From Nodularia sp034931045 (lineage in GTDB: Bacteria > Cyanobacteriota > Cyanobacteriia > Cyanobacteriales > Nostocaceae): a stretch of DNA of 64,000 nucleotides. The stretch lies in NCBI RefSeq assembly GCF_034931045.1, contig NZ_JAYGHH010000002.1, positions 248,001 through 312,000 of the forward strand, written 5' to 3'. Shown one piece after another: positions 55,464 to 63,898 of the stretch. Within the stretch, counting starts at the first letter, position 1. Every line of letters begins with the position of its first letter. Both the position numbers and the translations under genes were made by a program. The notes beneath the pieces were generated by a model. It saw nothing but the letters and a program-made list of their open reading frames with translations, was not told the DNA's origin and did no database searches.

Positions 55464-56037
55464 AAGTTCTCCTGTATTTCCAGGTTGAGGGCGGAAAGGT
55501 TAAGGTTATTAACTCTGAGTTGGGCTGTTATATTCTTCATGCTCTTGTAACAACCGATACGAACCTTGCATGGCTATTTTACCTGAAACTCAAAATAGAG
55601 ACATTACAGGTCAATATGGTGTGAGTAGTTAGGGCTTGCTGTTCGCGTAGCGTGCCGTTAGGCATAAAAGTTATTTGTGAGGATAGGGAATAGTTATCCC
55701 CAAATTTTCTGATTTATTCAACCCAAAATTCACACTTTTGATGGTACACCCTTCAAAAGCCTTGCACCTACTTTCGGGTTGATCAGCCTCAAACCTTTGA
55801 TTTATCTGGGTTTTACATTTATTCAGCCAGCCCTAGTTAGCTTATATGGTTATCTGCTAACGCAATATTAGTTTATTAGATATATATATTATTAATTGAT
55901 AATTATTAATTATAATGTCACCAGACACAATAACTTTATCTCAATCAACTAGTTACCCTAAGTAGATGTTTTCAGGATAAAATAAGGTTAAGTGAGAGAA
56001 AATCAAGTTTCTGTTTTATAGCTATTTGTAAAACCAA
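55464..56037. other. Intergenic region, no gene seen
   Basis: 574 bp, AT-rich. A GTTCGCGTAGCGTGCCGTTAGG-like fragment near 55640 resembles a dispersed cyanobacterial repeat. It would carry the DUF29 promoter. Confidence 0.5.
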
Positions 56038-56110
56038 CGAGCGCGGAGGGATTTGAACCCCCGACCCACAGAACCGGAATCTGTTGCTCTATCCACTGAG
56101 CTACGCGCCC
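56038..56110 (-). tRNA. tRNA-Arg (CCG)
   Basis: 73 nt on the minus strand. Acceptor stem GGGCGCG pairs with CGCGCTC (one G-U), D-loop AGTGGATA, anticodon stem ACAGA/TCTGT with loop TTCCGGT (anticodon CCG), T-loop TTCAAAT closed by GGGGG/CCCTC. Discriminator G; CCA not encoded. Reads CGG. Confidence 0.93.
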
Positions 56111-56136
56111 TAACATTTCCCGATTATAGCACGACT

Positions 56137-57315
56137 TTAGAAATAATCAGCAGGGTTTACGGGTGTACCATTGCGACGCACTTCAAAATGTAGGTGAGGC
56201 CCTGTAGATAAGCCGGTGGAACCGACAGCCGCGATCGCTTGTCCTCGTTCTACAGATTGTCCTTCCGCAACATACAATTCGCTGGCGTGTGCATATAACG
56301 TAGTCTTATCTTGACCGTGATCGATAATTACGGTTCTGCCATAACCACCGTACCAACCTGCAAAAATCACGTTTCCTGAATCGGCGGCTCTAATTTTACT
56401 ACCATGACTGGCGGCAAAATCTAACCCAGAATGAAAGCGGCGATATCCTAAAATCGGATGTATTCGCCAACCAAAGGCGCTGCTAGTACGGGCGTTGCTA
56501 GGAAAAGCGAGTATTCCAGTTCCTCGAATCAGGATGTTACTGCGGCTGTTGGCTTTGGCTTGGGCAACTTTGTTTTGAATCAAAACTTCTAAATTTTTAG
56601 AATCTTGAGCGAGCTGGTTTTGTGCGGCTTCTAAAGCTAGGCGATCGCTATTTAAACGGACAATTAATTCTGACTGTGATTCCGCCTGAATTTGATAATC
56701 GGCTTTTTGTACCAATAACTGCTGACGAATCAAAGCAATTGCGTTTTTTTGCACTTCTACAGCCGTTTTTTGCTGATTTATGAGGTTGGCTTGGGTGTTG
56801 AGTTTCGCTAAAATTTTTTGATCAGCTTGATAGACTAACTTCAGTTGACGACGACGGCGGATAAAGTCGCTGATATTTTGGCTTTGTAGCAAAATTGCCC
56901 ATCCTTGAGAAACGGGCGATCGCTGAAGATAACGTAACCTCGCCACAGTTGCTGCACGACTTTTTTCATAGTCACCTTTGATCACTAATAAATCTGCTTC
57001 TAATTCTTCCAGGTGTTCAGTAGCCAACCGTAACCTTAATTCACTGTCTTGAATATGAGTATTTGTAATCTCTAAGTTTTGTTTTAAACCAGTTAGCCGA
57101 TTTTCTGCCGCTTCTTGCAAATTAGTTAAGCGATCGCGTTGCTGAGTTGTATTTTCACGTTCTTGCTTAATTTGTTGCTGCTGTTGTTTGAGAGTATCAA
57201 TTGATGACGTAGTATTTGCAGATCCTGGCAGCCAGAGAAAAGCAATGGACAAAATACAGCATAAGGCAATAAATAAATTAAATAATTTTGTTTGGGGAAA
57301 AAATAGCGATCTCAT
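56137..57315 (-). CDS. Murein hydrolase activator-like M23 peptidase (EnvC/NlpD type)
   Basis: 392 aa. N-terminal hydrophobic signal (LFIALCCILSIAFLWLPGSA), long coiled coil (about 40-250, rich in QQQIKQERENTTQQRD and AAENRL), and a C-terminal LytM/M23 domain: SAFGWRIHPILGYRRFHSGLDFAASHGSKIRAADSGNVIFAG and THLHFEVRRNG-like GPHLHFEVRRNGTPVNP. The zinc ligands H (RFHSGLD) and HLH are present, so it may be an active endopeptidase. Acts in the periplasm on peptidoglycan, probably in cell division or septal pores. Confidence 0.9.
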   Translation of the reverse strand: MRSLFFPQTKLFNLFIALCCILSIAFLWLPGSANTTSSIDTLKQQQQQIKQERENTTQQRDRLTNLQEAAENRLTGLKQNLEITNTHIQDSELRLRLATEHLEELEADLLVIKGDYEKSRAATVARLRYLQRSPVSQGWAILLQSQNISDFIRRRRQLKLVYQADQKILAKLNTQANLINQQKTAVEVQKNAIALIRQQLLVQKADYQIQAESQSELIVRLNSDRLALEAAQNQLAQDSKNLEVLIQNKVAQAKANSRSNILIRGTGILAFPSNARTSSAFGWRIHPILGYRRFHSGLDFAASHGSKIRAADSGNVIFAGWYGGYGRTVIIDHGQDKTTLYAHASELYVAEGQSVERGQAIAAVGSTGLSTGPHLHFEVRRNGTPVNPADYF

Positions 57316-57401
57316 GCTGTTGATTTAGCAAAATGCGGGCATTAACAGCATTATTCCCAAAATTCGGCAAAATCTAACATTCCCCTCCTTACTTGCCTAC
57401 G

Positions 57402-57516
57402 GTGTACATACAAGTGATCTCTAATTATGGGGGAACAAGAATTTTCAAAGTTCCCCAAACTAGGGGGATTTAGGGGGCAAAACAGGCTCAAATGCAGACA
57501 GGTAGGACTTGTGTGC
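57402..57516 (+). repeat. MITE family of 48151, copy with damaged right end
   Basis: Left end GTGTACATACAAGT (one change from the 14-bp terminal repeat), interior GGGGGAACAAGAATTTTC and CTCAAATGCAGACAGG, right end ACTTGTGTG then lost. Ends 22 bp before the trmFO stop. Confidence 0.85.
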
Positions 57517-57538
57517 GGAGGGGCTAGGGGTGAGTTTC

Positions 57539-58852
57539 TTAAAACTGATTTTTCCAACTTGCTAAGTCAGCCAAAGAGCGATCGCGGTAACGTCCATAAC
57601 GCTCTGGCTTACTTTTAATTTTTACCCCTAAATCTGGTATAATCCCAAAATTTGGCGGCATTGGTTGAAAATGCTTCGGTGAAGCTGAACTAATAAATTC
57701 TAATAACGCCCCCATCATTGTAGTTGGTGGTGCTATCAATGGTTCCTTACCCAAAGCTATCCGCGCCGCATTAGTTCCCGCTAACCAACCATCTGCGGCG
57801 GCGGCTGTGTAACCTTCAGTCCCAATCAACTGTCCAGCCGCTAACAAAGTGGGACGCTGCTTAAATTGCAAAGTTGAGTGCATTAATTGCGGCGCATTAA
57901 TAAAAGTGTTGCGGTGCATGACTCCTAACCGCACAAATTCGGCATTTTCTAAACCGGGAATCAGCCGGAAAACTCGCTTTTGTTCACCCCAGCGCAGATT
58001 AGTTTGGAATCCTACCATGTTCCAAAGTTGACCGGCTTTATCTTCTTGGCGTAGCTGTACCACTGCATAGGGACGCTCCCCTGTACGAGTATCAGACAAT
58101 CCCACAGGCTTCAGGGGACCATAGCGCATGGTATCTTCTCCCCGGTGCGCTTGTTCTTCAATGGGTAAACAAGCTTCAAAAAACTTCGCGGTTTCCCGTT
58201 CAAAATCCTTGAGTTCAGTTTGTTCAGCTTGACGAAGTTCTGACCAAAAGTGCAGATATTGCTCTTTATTCATCGGACAATTCAGGTAAGCCGCCTCACC
58301 TTTGTCATAACGCGATGCCATAAACGCCACATCATGGTTAATGGATTCTCCCACAACAATGGGACTCGCCGCATCAAAAAAGCTGAGATATTCCATCCCC
58401 GTCACGCGATGCAAATCTGCGGCTAAATCAGGACTGGTTAAAGGCCCTGTGGCTAAAACTACGATTCCTTCAGGAATAGCTGGGACTTCACCCCGGCGAA
58501 ATTCAATTAAAGGATGGTTACATAAAGTTTCGGTCAAGTCTTGGCCAAATTGCCCTCTGTCTACAGCTAACGCCCCACCAGCAGGAACAGCGTGTTCATC
58601 GGCTTTGGCAATGACAATAGAATTGAGTTGACGTAGTTCTTCGTGTAATAATCCGGTAGCGCGATCGCTGGCCATGGCCCCAAAGGAATTACTACAGACT
58701 AATTCTGCCAGATGTTCTGTATGATGGGCAGGACTAAAGCGTTTTGGGCGCATTTCATGGAGAATCACCGGTACTCCCGCCTGGGCTATTTGCCAAGCTG
58801 CTTCTGTCCCAGCCAGTCCACCTCCAATTACTTGTATCGGTTGTTTATCCAT
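57539..58852 (-). CDS. trmFO: Methylenetetrahydrofolate-tRNA-(uracil-5-)-methyltransferase
   Basis: 437 aa. FAD-binding start IQVIGGGLAGTEAAWQIAQAGVPVILHEMRP, the conserved ELVCSNSFGAM(A) with Cys in the SCSNSF-type motif, CPMNKEQYLHFW, FEACLPIEEQAHRGEDTMRYGPLKPVGL and AGQLIGTEGYTAAAADGWLAGTNAAR. It forms 5-methyluridine at position 54 of tRNAs using CH2-THF and FADH2. Convergent with nothing near; length standard. Confidence 0.95.
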   Translation of the reverse strand: MDKQPIQVIGGGLAGTEAAWQIAQAGVPVILHEMRPKRFSPAHHTEHLAELVCSNSFGAMASDRATGLLHEELRQLNSIVIAKADEHAVPAGGALAVDRGQFGQDLTETLCNHPLIEFRRGEVPAIPEGIVVLATGPLTSPDLAADLHRVTGMEYLSFFDAASPIVVGESINHDVAFMASRYDKGEAAYLNCPMNKEQYLHFWSELRQAEQTELKDFERETAKFFEACLPIEEQAHRGEDTMRYGPLKPVGLSDTRTGERPYAVVQLRQEDKAGQLWNMVGFQTNLRWGEQKRVFRLIPGLENAEFVRLGVMHRNTFINAPQLMHSTLQFKQRPTLLAAGQLIGTEGYTAAAADGWLAGTNAARIALGKEPLIAPPTTMMGALLEFISSASPKHFQPMPPNFGIIPDLGVKIKSKPERYGRYRDRSLADLASWKNQF

Positions 58853-58980
58853 ATTTATACGCTGAGTTACCCAATTTAATTTTGCTGGAAGTGCATATTA
58901 ATTATCCTAATTGATCAGGTTCATAGGATATTTGTGTAAACTTTTATCATACCTAGAAAAATTGCTAAGAGGAAATCTTG

Positions 58981-59163
58981 ATGGATCGCTCGAAAATTGT
59001 TGCAGTTATTACAGGTGCAATTTCTATTCTTTTAGCGATCGCCTACTTAATTTTAGTGCAGTTGCTAGACTACCGAGATATGAAACCAGCCCCTATTAGT
59101 CAATTTTTACCAAAACAAGTTGTAATAGCCACATACATGAATGTGGAAGAAAATCTCTTCTAA
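58981..59163 (+). CDS. Small single-helix membrane protein, unknown
   Basis: 60 aa from ATG 58981, with AAGAGGAAATCTTG upstream. One membrane helix (IVAVITGAISILLAIAYLILVQLL) right at the N-terminus and a short soluble tail (DYRDMKPAPISQFLP). I recall similar short proteins across cyanobacteria, but no function. It is divergent from trmFO, 128 bp apart. Confidence 0.7.
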   Translation: MDRSKIVAVITGAISILLAIAYLILVQLLDYRDMKPAPISQFLPKQVVIATYMNVEENLF

Positions 59164-59357
59164 AAAATTACCTGTTCCAACGTGTAAGAGACATGAATCT
59201 GAATGTTCGTGTCTCCACTCTGTATCTGAAAATACATTTTAGATAGCTCGACACCCTTGGAGATAGAGCAGGTTTTGACAAATTGGCACACTATTTCGTT
59301 ACAACAGTTGTTAGATTAGTTGATTATTCATAAACAGTAATTAATAGGGGTGAACTG

Positions 59358-59624
59358 ATGGCAGAGCCGAATCAGAACGATAAAAATAACTTTATTTACC
59401 CTCGCAGTCGTTACTATGGTCAATTTCGACCAGAACACTTAGTATTTAATGCTAATCTCCAAGAATTTTCTCAAAGAGTTGGCTACATCTCCAATTTAGA
59501 AACATCTGGGAAACTGACTCCCCAACAAGCCTATAAAAAAATTAAAACTCTTTGGAAACAGTTGAAACGCAGCAAAAAACAACTGGGTATTGGTACAGAC
59601 CCAGAACCACCGACAACTCTGTGA
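59358..59624 (+). CDS. Small conserved cyanobacterial protein, unknown
   Basis: 88 aa, ATG 59358 after TAGGGGTGAACTG. NNFIYPRSRYYGQFRPEHLVFNANLQEFSQRVGYISNLETSGKLTPQQAYKKIKTLWKQLKRSKKQL: a YPRSRYYGxFxPExLxFNANLQEF opening and a helical, basic C-terminal half. Soluble; conserved-looking. Its stop nearly touches the convergent next gene (2 bp). Function unknown. Confidence 0.72.
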   Translation: MAEPNQNDKNNFIYPRSRYYGQFRPEHLVFNANLQEFSQRVGYISNLETSGKLTPQQAYKKIKTLWKQLKRSKKQLGIGTDPEPPTTL

Positions 59625-59626
59625 AA

Positions 59627-59836
59627 TTATTTAAAATCCGGGCTAAGTCCCTGAAACTCGTCCGGAGTGAGTGACACCATAATATTTTCCGATTCTACTT
59701 GGATAATGCAACGTGTCTTAGCTTGACTTTCCGAATTTGACTCGAATCCGCACACTACGCCCACTTTCCCGATTACATAAGCGGGACGTAGGATCAACAC
59801 TTTATCCCCTATTTGAACATTTTTTGAGGTATACAA
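59627..59836 (-). CDS. Small KOW-like beta protein, unknown
   Basis: 69 aa. TTG start at 59836, chosen because AGGAGG lies 4 nt upstream; there is no ATG in frame. NVQIGDKVLILRPAYVIGKVGVVCGFESNSESQAKTRCIIQVESENIMVSLTPDEF resembles a short SH3-like/KOW barrel (GDxVxxLxPxxxxGKxGVVxG). Unknown role. Convergent with the 88-aa gene. Confidence 0.6.
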   Translation of the reverse strand: MYTSKNVQIGDKVLILRPAYVIGKVGVVCGFESNSESQAKTRCIIQVESENIMVSLTPDEFQGLSPDFK

Positions 59837-60065
59837 AGTTCCTCCTATAAATTCCGTATTTCAGAATGAAATTATATGAGTAAATTCAACAATTATTTGA
59901 TTTTACCTAAACTTTGTGGACTTTATAACCTTCTCTTAACTAAATTTGGCTTAAATCATGTATTGCCCCTGCCTCTTTCCTCTGCTTTGACTGCTAAGTT
60001 CCCATTTTTCGGTAGGATAGCTCCCATATCAATCAACTGAACTACACCTACAAAAAAGTAATACT

Positions 60066-61139
60066 ATGGCAACTTCTCCAATTCCAGATCCAGCATCCTC
60101 TGCTAATTGGCATCTCCTGCTGCAACAATTAATGGATAGTCAATCATTGACTCGCATTCAAGCCTCTGAATTAATGCAAGGGTGGTTAACGGCAGCTGTT
60201 CCCCCAGAACTATCAGGGGCAATTTTAACCGCCCTCAACTTTAAAGGCATTTCCGCCGAAGAATTGACGGGGATGGCAGAAGTATTACAATCTCAATCCC
60301 AATCCTCAGCACTCAGAACTCAGAACTCAGCACTCAGCACTCTTATAGATACCTGTGGAACTGGCGGCGATGGGTCATCAACTTTTAATATTTCCACAGC
60401 CGTTGCTTTTGTTGCGGCTGCTTACGGTGTACCTGTTGCTAAACATGGCAATCGTTCCGCCTCAAGTCTGACAGGCAGCGCGGATGTCTTGGAAGCATTG
60501 GGAGTAAATCTGGGTGCTGCTCCAGAAAAGGTGCAAGCAGCAGTACAAGAGGTAGGGATTACCTTCTTATTTGCTCCTGGGTGGCATCCCGCACTCAAAG
60601 CTGTGGGTTCTTTGCGACGAACTCTAAAAGTCCGAACAATATTTAATTTACTCGGACCATTAGTAAATCCCTTGTCTCCCAATGGGCAAGTCGTCGGGCT
60701 ATTTACTCCCAAGCTTTTAACCACTGTGGCTCAAGCGTTAAATAATTTGGGTAAACAAAAGGCGATTGTCCTACATGGACGAGAAAAACTTGATGAGGCC
60801 GGGTTAGGAGATATAACTGATTTGGCAGTTCTATCACAGGGCGAAGTACATTTAACTACACTCAATCCTCAAGAAATGGGTGTAACTACTGCTCCCATCG
60901 CTGCACTCCGGGGTGGAGATGTCCAAGAAAATGCTGTGATTCTCAAGGCAGTATTACAAGGTAAGGGAACTCAGGCACAACAGGACGCTGTAGCCTTAAA
61001 TGCTTCCTTGGCACTGCAAGTAGCAGGAGCAATTCCGTTGTTAGACCATGCTCAAGGTGTGAGTTTATCTAGGGAGATTCTTCAGAGTGGTTCCGCTTGG
61101 GAAAAATTGGTACAGCTGGTTGAGTTTCTACAGAATTAA
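60066..61139 (+). CDS. trpD: Anthranilate phosphoribosyltransferase with repeat-encoded insertion
   Basis: 357 aa. Second committed enzyme of tryptophan synthesis, transferring phosphoribosyl to anthranilate. Motifs: LIDTCGTGGDGSSTFNIST, KHGNRSASSLTGSADVLEALG, FLFAPGWHPALKAVGSLRRTLKVRTIFNLLGPLVNP, HGREKLDEAG. Just before the catalytic glycine loop, residues about 80-93 (SQSSALRTQNSALST) are encoded by a heptamer repeat array, an in-frame insertion in a surface region between the N-terminal helices and LIDTCGTGGDG. The gene's 3' end overlaps the convergent protease by 71 bp. Confidence 0.95.
   Translation: MATSPIPDPASSANWHLLLQQLMDSQSLTRIQASELMQGWLTAAVPPELSGAILTALNFKGISAEELTGMAEVLQSQSQSSALRTQNSALSTLIDTCGTGGDGSSTFNISTAVAFVAAAYGVPVAKHGNRSASSLTGSADVLEALGVNLGAAPEKVQAAVQEVGITFLFAPGWHPALKAVGSLRRTLKVRTIFNLLGPLVNPLSPNGQVVGLFTPKLLTTVAQALNNLGKQKAIVLHGREKLDEAGLGDITDLAVLSQGEVHLTTLNPQEMGVTTAPIAALRGGDVQENAVILKAVLQGKGTQAQQDAVALNASLALQVAGAIPLLDHAQGVSLSREILQSGSAWEKLVQLVEFLQN
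60305..60342 (+). repeat. Heptamer array inside trpD (ACTCAGC/ACTCAGA)
   Basis: About five 7-bp units within the reading frame. Because 7 is not a multiple of 3, the three frames are used in turn; here the result stays open and in frame. Confidence 0.88.
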
Positions 61140-62151
61140 TTTCTAAGCGTGATTGTGGGCTAAACTCGACAACATTACGTCGAATGGTGACATCATAGTT
61201 GCCAAAAAAGTCGTGACCTAATAACCCAGTTTCTAGCTGTTCGCCAGCGATCGCCACTGCGACTCTATTCACCTTCACCCCAGCAATTGCCATCGAATCA
61301 ACATAACCAATGGGAAATTCTACAGTTCTGGCACTGGCAGTATTAGCCTTAGCTATTCCCACTGGCACAACTCCCAAGGCATTAGCCATTTCTTGGGTGA
61401 TCACTGTGCCACTGGCTCCTGTATCCACAATCATGTCGAATTTTTGCTGATTGTTGAAAGTGACTTCCACAATTGGCGTTCCACCCATGCGTCGTTTGAT
61501 GGGGGCAGTAAATACTGCTTTTTCTGGGGCGAGTAATGCTGAAATCGGCAAAACAGGTTGGACTGGGGGCTTTTGTGTGGATGGAGATGGAGTTAGGGTA
61601 GGAACCGAGTGATTAGTTTGACCTTGGGAGACAGCCACTACAATGCGTTGATTCTCTGGCTTTGGTGCTGGGATGGGGCGAGGAATAGCTTTTTGTCGGG
61701 CTGTTTTAACTTGTCCTTGGTATTCGGCAATTTTGTCTTGGGCTGCATCAAACTCAAAGCTTTGTTCCGGTACTTTTTCCATGAGGGCGATCGCATCTTG
61801 GTACTGACTCACAACCAACTGCCAATCTTCTGGCGACTGCGCGGATTGACTGATGCTCCAAGCCCCTATAGCTTTATCTAAACCCATTTCAAAAGAATTT
61901 ATTTTGGCTTCAGACGGTGATAGAGCTTTAGGTATTGGAAATGCTTGTGGTACTTTGGTTTCAACAGGAGACAGCACCGCCAAATTGTCACTGACTATAG
62001 AATTTTGATGGCTAAGAGTCCCAGAAATGGATTGGCTTGCCTCCGACATACTACGCTCAGTCTGAGTTTTTTGATTACAAGCAACACCCAAAACTGCGAG
62101 AGTGCTGGAGAGAAAAATCAGGGTTGCACGAGATAAAAACGACTGAAGCAT
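61069..62151 (-). CDS. Retropepsin-like aspartic protease, exported
   Basis: 360 aa from the ATG at 62151 (MLQSFLSRATLIFLSSTLAVLGVACNQ); a TTG at 62163 is also in frame. The N-terminus is a lipoprotein signal (LGVAC). A Ser/Pro linker with helices follows (about 75-150). The C-terminal domain from about 215 has PIKRRMGGTPIVEVTFNNQQKFDMIVDTGASGTVITQEMANALGV, the DTGAS catalytic motif of single-domain retropepsin-like proteases, and LLGHDFFGNYDVTI. The active form would be a dimer. Convergent overlap with trpD over the last 71 bp. Confidence 0.87.
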   Translation of the reverse strand: MLQSFLSRATLIFLSSTLAVLGVACNQKTQTERSMSEASQSISGTLSHQNSIVSDNLAVLSPVETKVPQAFPIPKALSPSEAKINSFEMGLDKAIGAWSISQSAQSPEDWQLVVSQYQDAIALMEKVPEQSFEFDAAQDKIAEYQGQVKTARQKAIPRPIPAPKPENQRIVVAVSQGQTNHSVPTLTPSPSTQKPPVQPVLPISALLAPEKAVFTAPIKRRMGGTPIVEVTFNNQQKFDMIVDTGASGTVITQEMANALGVVPVGIAKANTASARTVEFPIGYVDSMAIAGVKVNRVAVAIAGEQLETGLLGHDFFGNYDVTIRRNVVEFSPQSRLEINSVETQPAVPIFPKRNHSEESP

Positions 62152-62497
62152 AATTAACTTCAATTTTACTTAAATGTAATGGACTGCAAATCTTGTTTTG
62201 TCTTGCCACCGATGCTGACCGAATCCTAGAAAATCAAGTGTAAGGACTTCCACATGAGATAATTAATATTCGCAGTATTAGCTAAATTGGGGACTCAAGA
62301 CTGCTTACTGTTAACTGTTAACGGCTGACTGTTGATTGATGGCTAAATAAATTTCCATAATCACGATCATGATTCTTCCACTATACCCAAGGTTAAGCTT
62401 TGCTACACTTCATGGGGGTAGACAGAAGAATGGCCTCTGATGAAACTGGGGCCACACCCTATATCTATTTAACCCTATCCTTTTGTTTTAATCATTT
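62152..62497. other. Divergent intergenic region before carA, nothing recognised
   Basis: 346 bp with near-repeated GTTAACTGTTAACGGCTGACTG around 62312. Holds the carA and protease promoters; no ORF. Confidence 0.5.
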
Positions 62498-63649
62498 ATG
62501 CCCCTGACTGACTCAATACCTGCTTTACTTGTCTTGGCCGATGGAACTACTTATCGCGGTTGGTCTTTTGGTGCAACGGGAACCAAAATCGGGGAAGTGG
62601 TATTCAACACCGGCATGACTGGATATCAAGAAGTTCTGACTGACCCTAGTTATTGCGGTCAAATTGTTATTTTTACCTATCCTGAATTGGGGAATACTGG
62701 GATCAATCTTGAAGATGAAGAATCAGCACGGCCACAAGTGCAAGGAGCGATCGCGCGCAATATTTGTCATCGTCCCAGTAACTGGCGCTCAACACAATCC
62801 CTGCCTGACTACCTTAATCAGCACCAAATACCTGGTATTTACGGCATTGATACCCGCGCTCTGACACGCAAAATCCGCACATTAGGAGCCATGAATGGTG
62901 GGATTTCTACAATTCTAGACGAAGTGGAATTGTTAGAACAGGTACAAGCTGCACCCAGCATGGCTGGTTTAAACTTGGCAAGTCAAGTTACCACCCCTTC
63001 GGTATATGAATGGACAGAGGCCACAATTCCAGCTTGGGAATTCAACTCGGATTCTGCGGTCAAAGTGGGTGAGTCTTTTACTGTTGTCGCGCTAGACTTT
63101 GGTATCAAACGGAATATTTTGCGTCGCCTAGCTAGTTACGGTTGTCGAGTCATCGTTGTTCCAGTAGACACATCAGCAGAGGAAATTCTCAAATACAACC
63201 CAGATGGCATTTTTCTTTCCAATGGACCTGGTGATCCAGCCGCCGTCACAGAAGGCATTGCCACTGCTAAAGCATTACTTGAAGCTCAAAAACCCATATT
63301 CGGCATTTGTATGGGACACCAGATTTTAGGTCACGCTTTAGGGGCAGAAACTTATAAACTCAAATTTGGTCATCGTGGTTTAAATCAACCCGCAGGACTA
63401 CAGCAGAAGATAGAAATTACTAGCCAAAACCACAGTTTTGCTATTGACCCAGATTCATTACCAGCCGGAGTTTTAGAAGTCAGTCACCTCAACCTCAATG
63501 ACCGCACGGTAGCTGGGGTACGTCATAAGTCTCTGCCTATATTCTCCGTCCAGTATCACCCAGAGGCTAGTCCTGGTCCCCATGATGCTGACTACTTATT
63601 TGAACAATTTGTCCAAGAAATGCGAACTTCCCGGTTATCAAAATGCTGA
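62498..63649 (+). CDS. carA: Carbamoyl-phosphate synthase, small (glutaminase) subunit
   Basis: 383 aa. N-terminal CPSase small-chain domain (ALLVLADGTTYRGWSFGATGTKIGEVVFNTGMTGYQEVLTDPSY) and C-terminal class I glutaminase with the catalytic Cys in KPIFGICMGHQILGHALGA, plus His/Glu in VQYHPEASPGPHD. Supplies ammonia to CarB for arginine and pyrimidine synthesis. A terminal tail (RTSRLSKC) precedes a stop just before repeat DNA. Confidence 0.95.
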   Translation: MPLTDSIPALLVLADGTTYRGWSFGATGTKIGEVVFNTGMTGYQEVLTDPSYCGQIVIFTYPELGNTGINLEDEESARPQVQGAIARNICHRPSNWRSTQSLPDYLNQHQIPGIYGIDTRALTRKIRTLGAMNGGISTILDEVELLEQVQAAPSMAGLNLASQVTTPSVYEWTEATIPAWEFNSDSAVKVGESFTVVALDFGIKRNILRRLASYGCRVIVVPVDTSAEEILKYNPDGIFLSNGPGDPAAVTEGIATAKALLEAQKPIFGICMGHQILGHALGAETYKLKFGHRGLNQPAGLQQKIEITSQNHSFAIDPDSLPAGVLEVSHLNLNDRTVAGVRHKSLPIFSVQYHPEASPGPHDADYLFEQFVQEMRTSRLSKC

Positions 63650-63815
63650 GTGGGGAAAGTGCTGAGTGGGGAAAGTTTTGAGTAAGTTTCTTTTCCCCTG
63701 CTCCCCTGCTCCCTGCTCCCTGCTCCCCTGCCCCCTGCCCCCTGTCCCCTGCCCCCTGCTCCCTGCTCCCCTGCTCCCTGCTCCCCTGCTCCCTGCCCCC
63801 TGCTCCCTGCTTCTT
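63650..63815. repeat. Low-complexity tandem repeat, CTGCTCCC/CTGCCCC
   Basis: Two GTGCTGAGTGGGGAAA units, then about 115 bp of irregular 7-8-bp units (CCCTGCT, CCCTGCC). Minus-strand ORFs here read only as Gly-Ala-Gln-Glu-Ser repeats and are not genes. The same C-rich phrase lies near 51265-51300. Confidence 0.9.
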
Positions 63816-63898
63816 CTCCCGTATCCCAACAGGTTGTAGACAATTTGTGCTAAAACCATCTATACTTGAGCGTTTACTTTAACCATGAGGAGGGAATT

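Noticed and set aside
15898..63815. Heptamer arrays as a possible CRISPR array
   Set aside because: Units are 7 bp with no spacers; no 23-40-bp repeats separated by unique spacers and no cas genes were seen.
63592..63859. Gly/Ala/Gln-rich minus-strand ORFs
   Set aside because: They translate the CTGCTCCC/CTGCCCC low-complexity repeat and overlap carA.
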